NCBI RefSeq assembly: GCF_029784155.1
Contig: NC_073692.1
Location: forward strand, 435,465,228 to 435,529,227
DNA length: 64,000 nucleotides
Direction of reading: 5' to 3'
Origin: Uranotaenia lowii
Taxonomy: Eukaryota > Arthropoda > Insecta > Diptera > Culicidae
Below are positions 62,601-64,000 of this stretch, in pieces. The stretch's first letter is position 1. Every line of letters begins with the position of its first letter. Below the pieces are notes generated by a model. That model was not told where the DNA came from. It did no database searches and worked only from the letters and a program-made list of their open reading frames with translations. A program made the position numbers and the translations under genes.

Positions 62601-64000
62601 GGTTTTTGAACAACATTTTTCAAACATTGAAATTGCATTTTTTTTTTATTTTCAACAAAAAATCTGCATACTGAACTTTGAAACCCTATAACGCGCCTCT
62701 GACCCTAGTTCTGGTAGTGCCACCTATACTGGGTTGCTCGGGACAGTCTCTAGAACACTCCTGATATAGTGGCTACGAGTTTATATCGAGGTTTTTGAAC
62801 AACATTTTTCAAACATTGAAATTGCATTTTTTTTTATTTTCAACAAAAAATCTGCATACTGAACTTTGAAACCCTATAACTCGCCTCTGACCCTAGTTCT
62901 GGTAGTGCCACCTATACTGGGTTGTTCGGGACAGTCTCTAGAACACTCCTGATATAGTGGCTACGAGTTTATATCGAGGTTTTTGATCAACATTTTTCAA
63001 ACATTGAAATTGCATTTTTTTTTATTTTCAACAAAAAATCTGCATACTGAACTTTGAAACCATATAACTCGCCTCTGACCCTAGTTCTGGTAGTGCCACC
63101 TATACTGGGTTGTTCGGGACAGTCTCTAGAACACTCCTGATATAGTGGCTACGAGTTTATATCGAGGTTTTTGATCAACATTTTTCAAACATTGAAATTG
63201 CATTTTTTTTTATTTTCAACAAAAAATCTGCATACTGAACTTTGAAACCCTATAACTCGCCTCTGACCCTAGTTCTGGTAGTGCCACCTATACTGGGTTG
63301 CTCGGGACAGTCTCTAGAACACTCCTGATATAGTGGCTACGAGTTTATATCGAGGTTTTTGAACAACATTTTTCAAACATTGAAATTGCATTTTTTTTTA
63401 TTTTCAACAAAAAATCTGCATACTGAACTTTGAAACCCTATAACTCGCCTCTGACCCTAGTTCTGGTAGTGCCACCTATACTGGGTTGTTCGGGACAGTC
63501 TCTAGAACACTCCTGATATAGTGGCTACGAGTTTATATCGAGGGTTTTGAACAACATTTTTCAAACATTGAAATTGCATTTTTTTTTTATTTTCAACAAA
63601 AAATCTGCATACTGAACTTTGAAACCCTATAACTCGCCTCTGACCCTAGTTCTGGTAGTGCCACCTATACTGGGTTGTTCGGGACAGTCTCTAGAACACT
63701 CCTGATATAGTGGCTACGAGTTTATATCGAGGTTTTTGAACAACATTTTTCAAACATTGAAATTGCATTTTTTTTTATTTTCAACAAAAAATCTGCATAC
63801 TGAACTTTGAAACCCTATAACTCGCCTCTGACCCTAGTTCTGGTAGTGCCACCTATACTGGGTTGCTCGGGACAGTCTCTAGAACACTCCTGATATAGTG
63901 GCTACGAGTTTATATCGAGGTTTTTGAACAACATTTTTCAAACATTGAAATTGCATTTTTTTTTATTTTCAACAAAAAATCTGCATACTGAACTTTGAAA
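53675..64000 (+). repeat. Satellite array 3, ~188-bp monomer, about 55 copies
   Basis: Same orientation as array 1 and very uniform. The first monomer (CTCTGACTCTAGTTCTAGTT) is diverged, marking the array edge. A 6-monomer higher-order repeat of about 1,127 bp is visible. A marker monomer with GACAGCCTC and GATAGAG at 57102, 58229, 60676 and 61803 is followed in order by a GATCAAC monomer, a GCTCGGG monomer, a TTCGGG monomer with a short T tract, another GCTCGGG monomer and a TTCGGG monomer. One interval (56163-57102) has five monomers. The array runs off the window. Confidence 0.97.

Noticed and set aside
53675..64000. CENP-B-box-like motif in the satellite (GTTGTTCGGGA)
   Set aside because: The conserved spacing of the mammalian box is not met; only the CGGGA end resembles it.

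Overview
This is a eukaryotic, AT-rich, repeat-dominated window with no convincing host gene. The mix of elements suggests an insect, perhaps a mosquito-like dipteran: hAT-like elements with 8-bp duplications, TA-flanked foldback elements, a tRNA-derived SINE, a 5'-truncated RTE-like retrotransposon end, and one candidate 56-nt intron. That taxonomic reading is inference. About half of the window is one satellite with a monomer of about 188 bp (nucleosome length), so a pericentromeric or other heterochromatic location is plausible.

Layout. Satellite array 1 (1-6837, called + here) runs into a 500-N gap. After a short relic region (7338-7855) the same satellite resumes in the opposite orientation (7856-8546 and 14733-30358, remnant 31962-32215). 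A 6,186-bp LTR retrotransposon with near-identical LTRs and a 5-bp target duplication splits array 2. It has no gag or pol. Its interior is 4.4 kb of G-depleted, pyrimidine-rich degenerate repeats followed by seven copies of a ~92-bp unit that can form two hairpins. Array 2 also contains a 6,568-bp block present twice in tandem, and a 1.6-kb hAT-like element (30359-31961) with an exact 8-bp duplication.

From 32.2 to 53.7 kb lies a transposon graveyard. The best resolved part is a five-level nest at 32.7-37.8 kb. A TA-flanked foldback element is interrupted by an RTE-like 3' fragment (11-bp duplication), which is interrupted by a hAT-like element (8-bp duplication). That holds another TA-flanked element, which holds a tRNA-derived SINE. 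The outermost element sits in an older repeat ('X') whose other copies at 43.6-45.6 kb show the site without the insertion. Other small inverted-repeat elements lie at 37.9, 39.1-40.1, 40.1-41.0, 44.5-45.4, 46.0-46.7 and 48.0-49.1 kb. tRNA-like modules with internal-promoter-style boxes recur in the arms of several of them.

Array 3 (53675-64000) returns to the orientation of array 1. The three arrays have different higher-order periods: 7 monomers in array 1, a duplicated ~35-monomer block in array 2, and 6 monomers in array 3. No genes appear to work together. The biology here is satellite homogenisation, repeated transposon insertion, and non-coding elements probably mobilised in trans.
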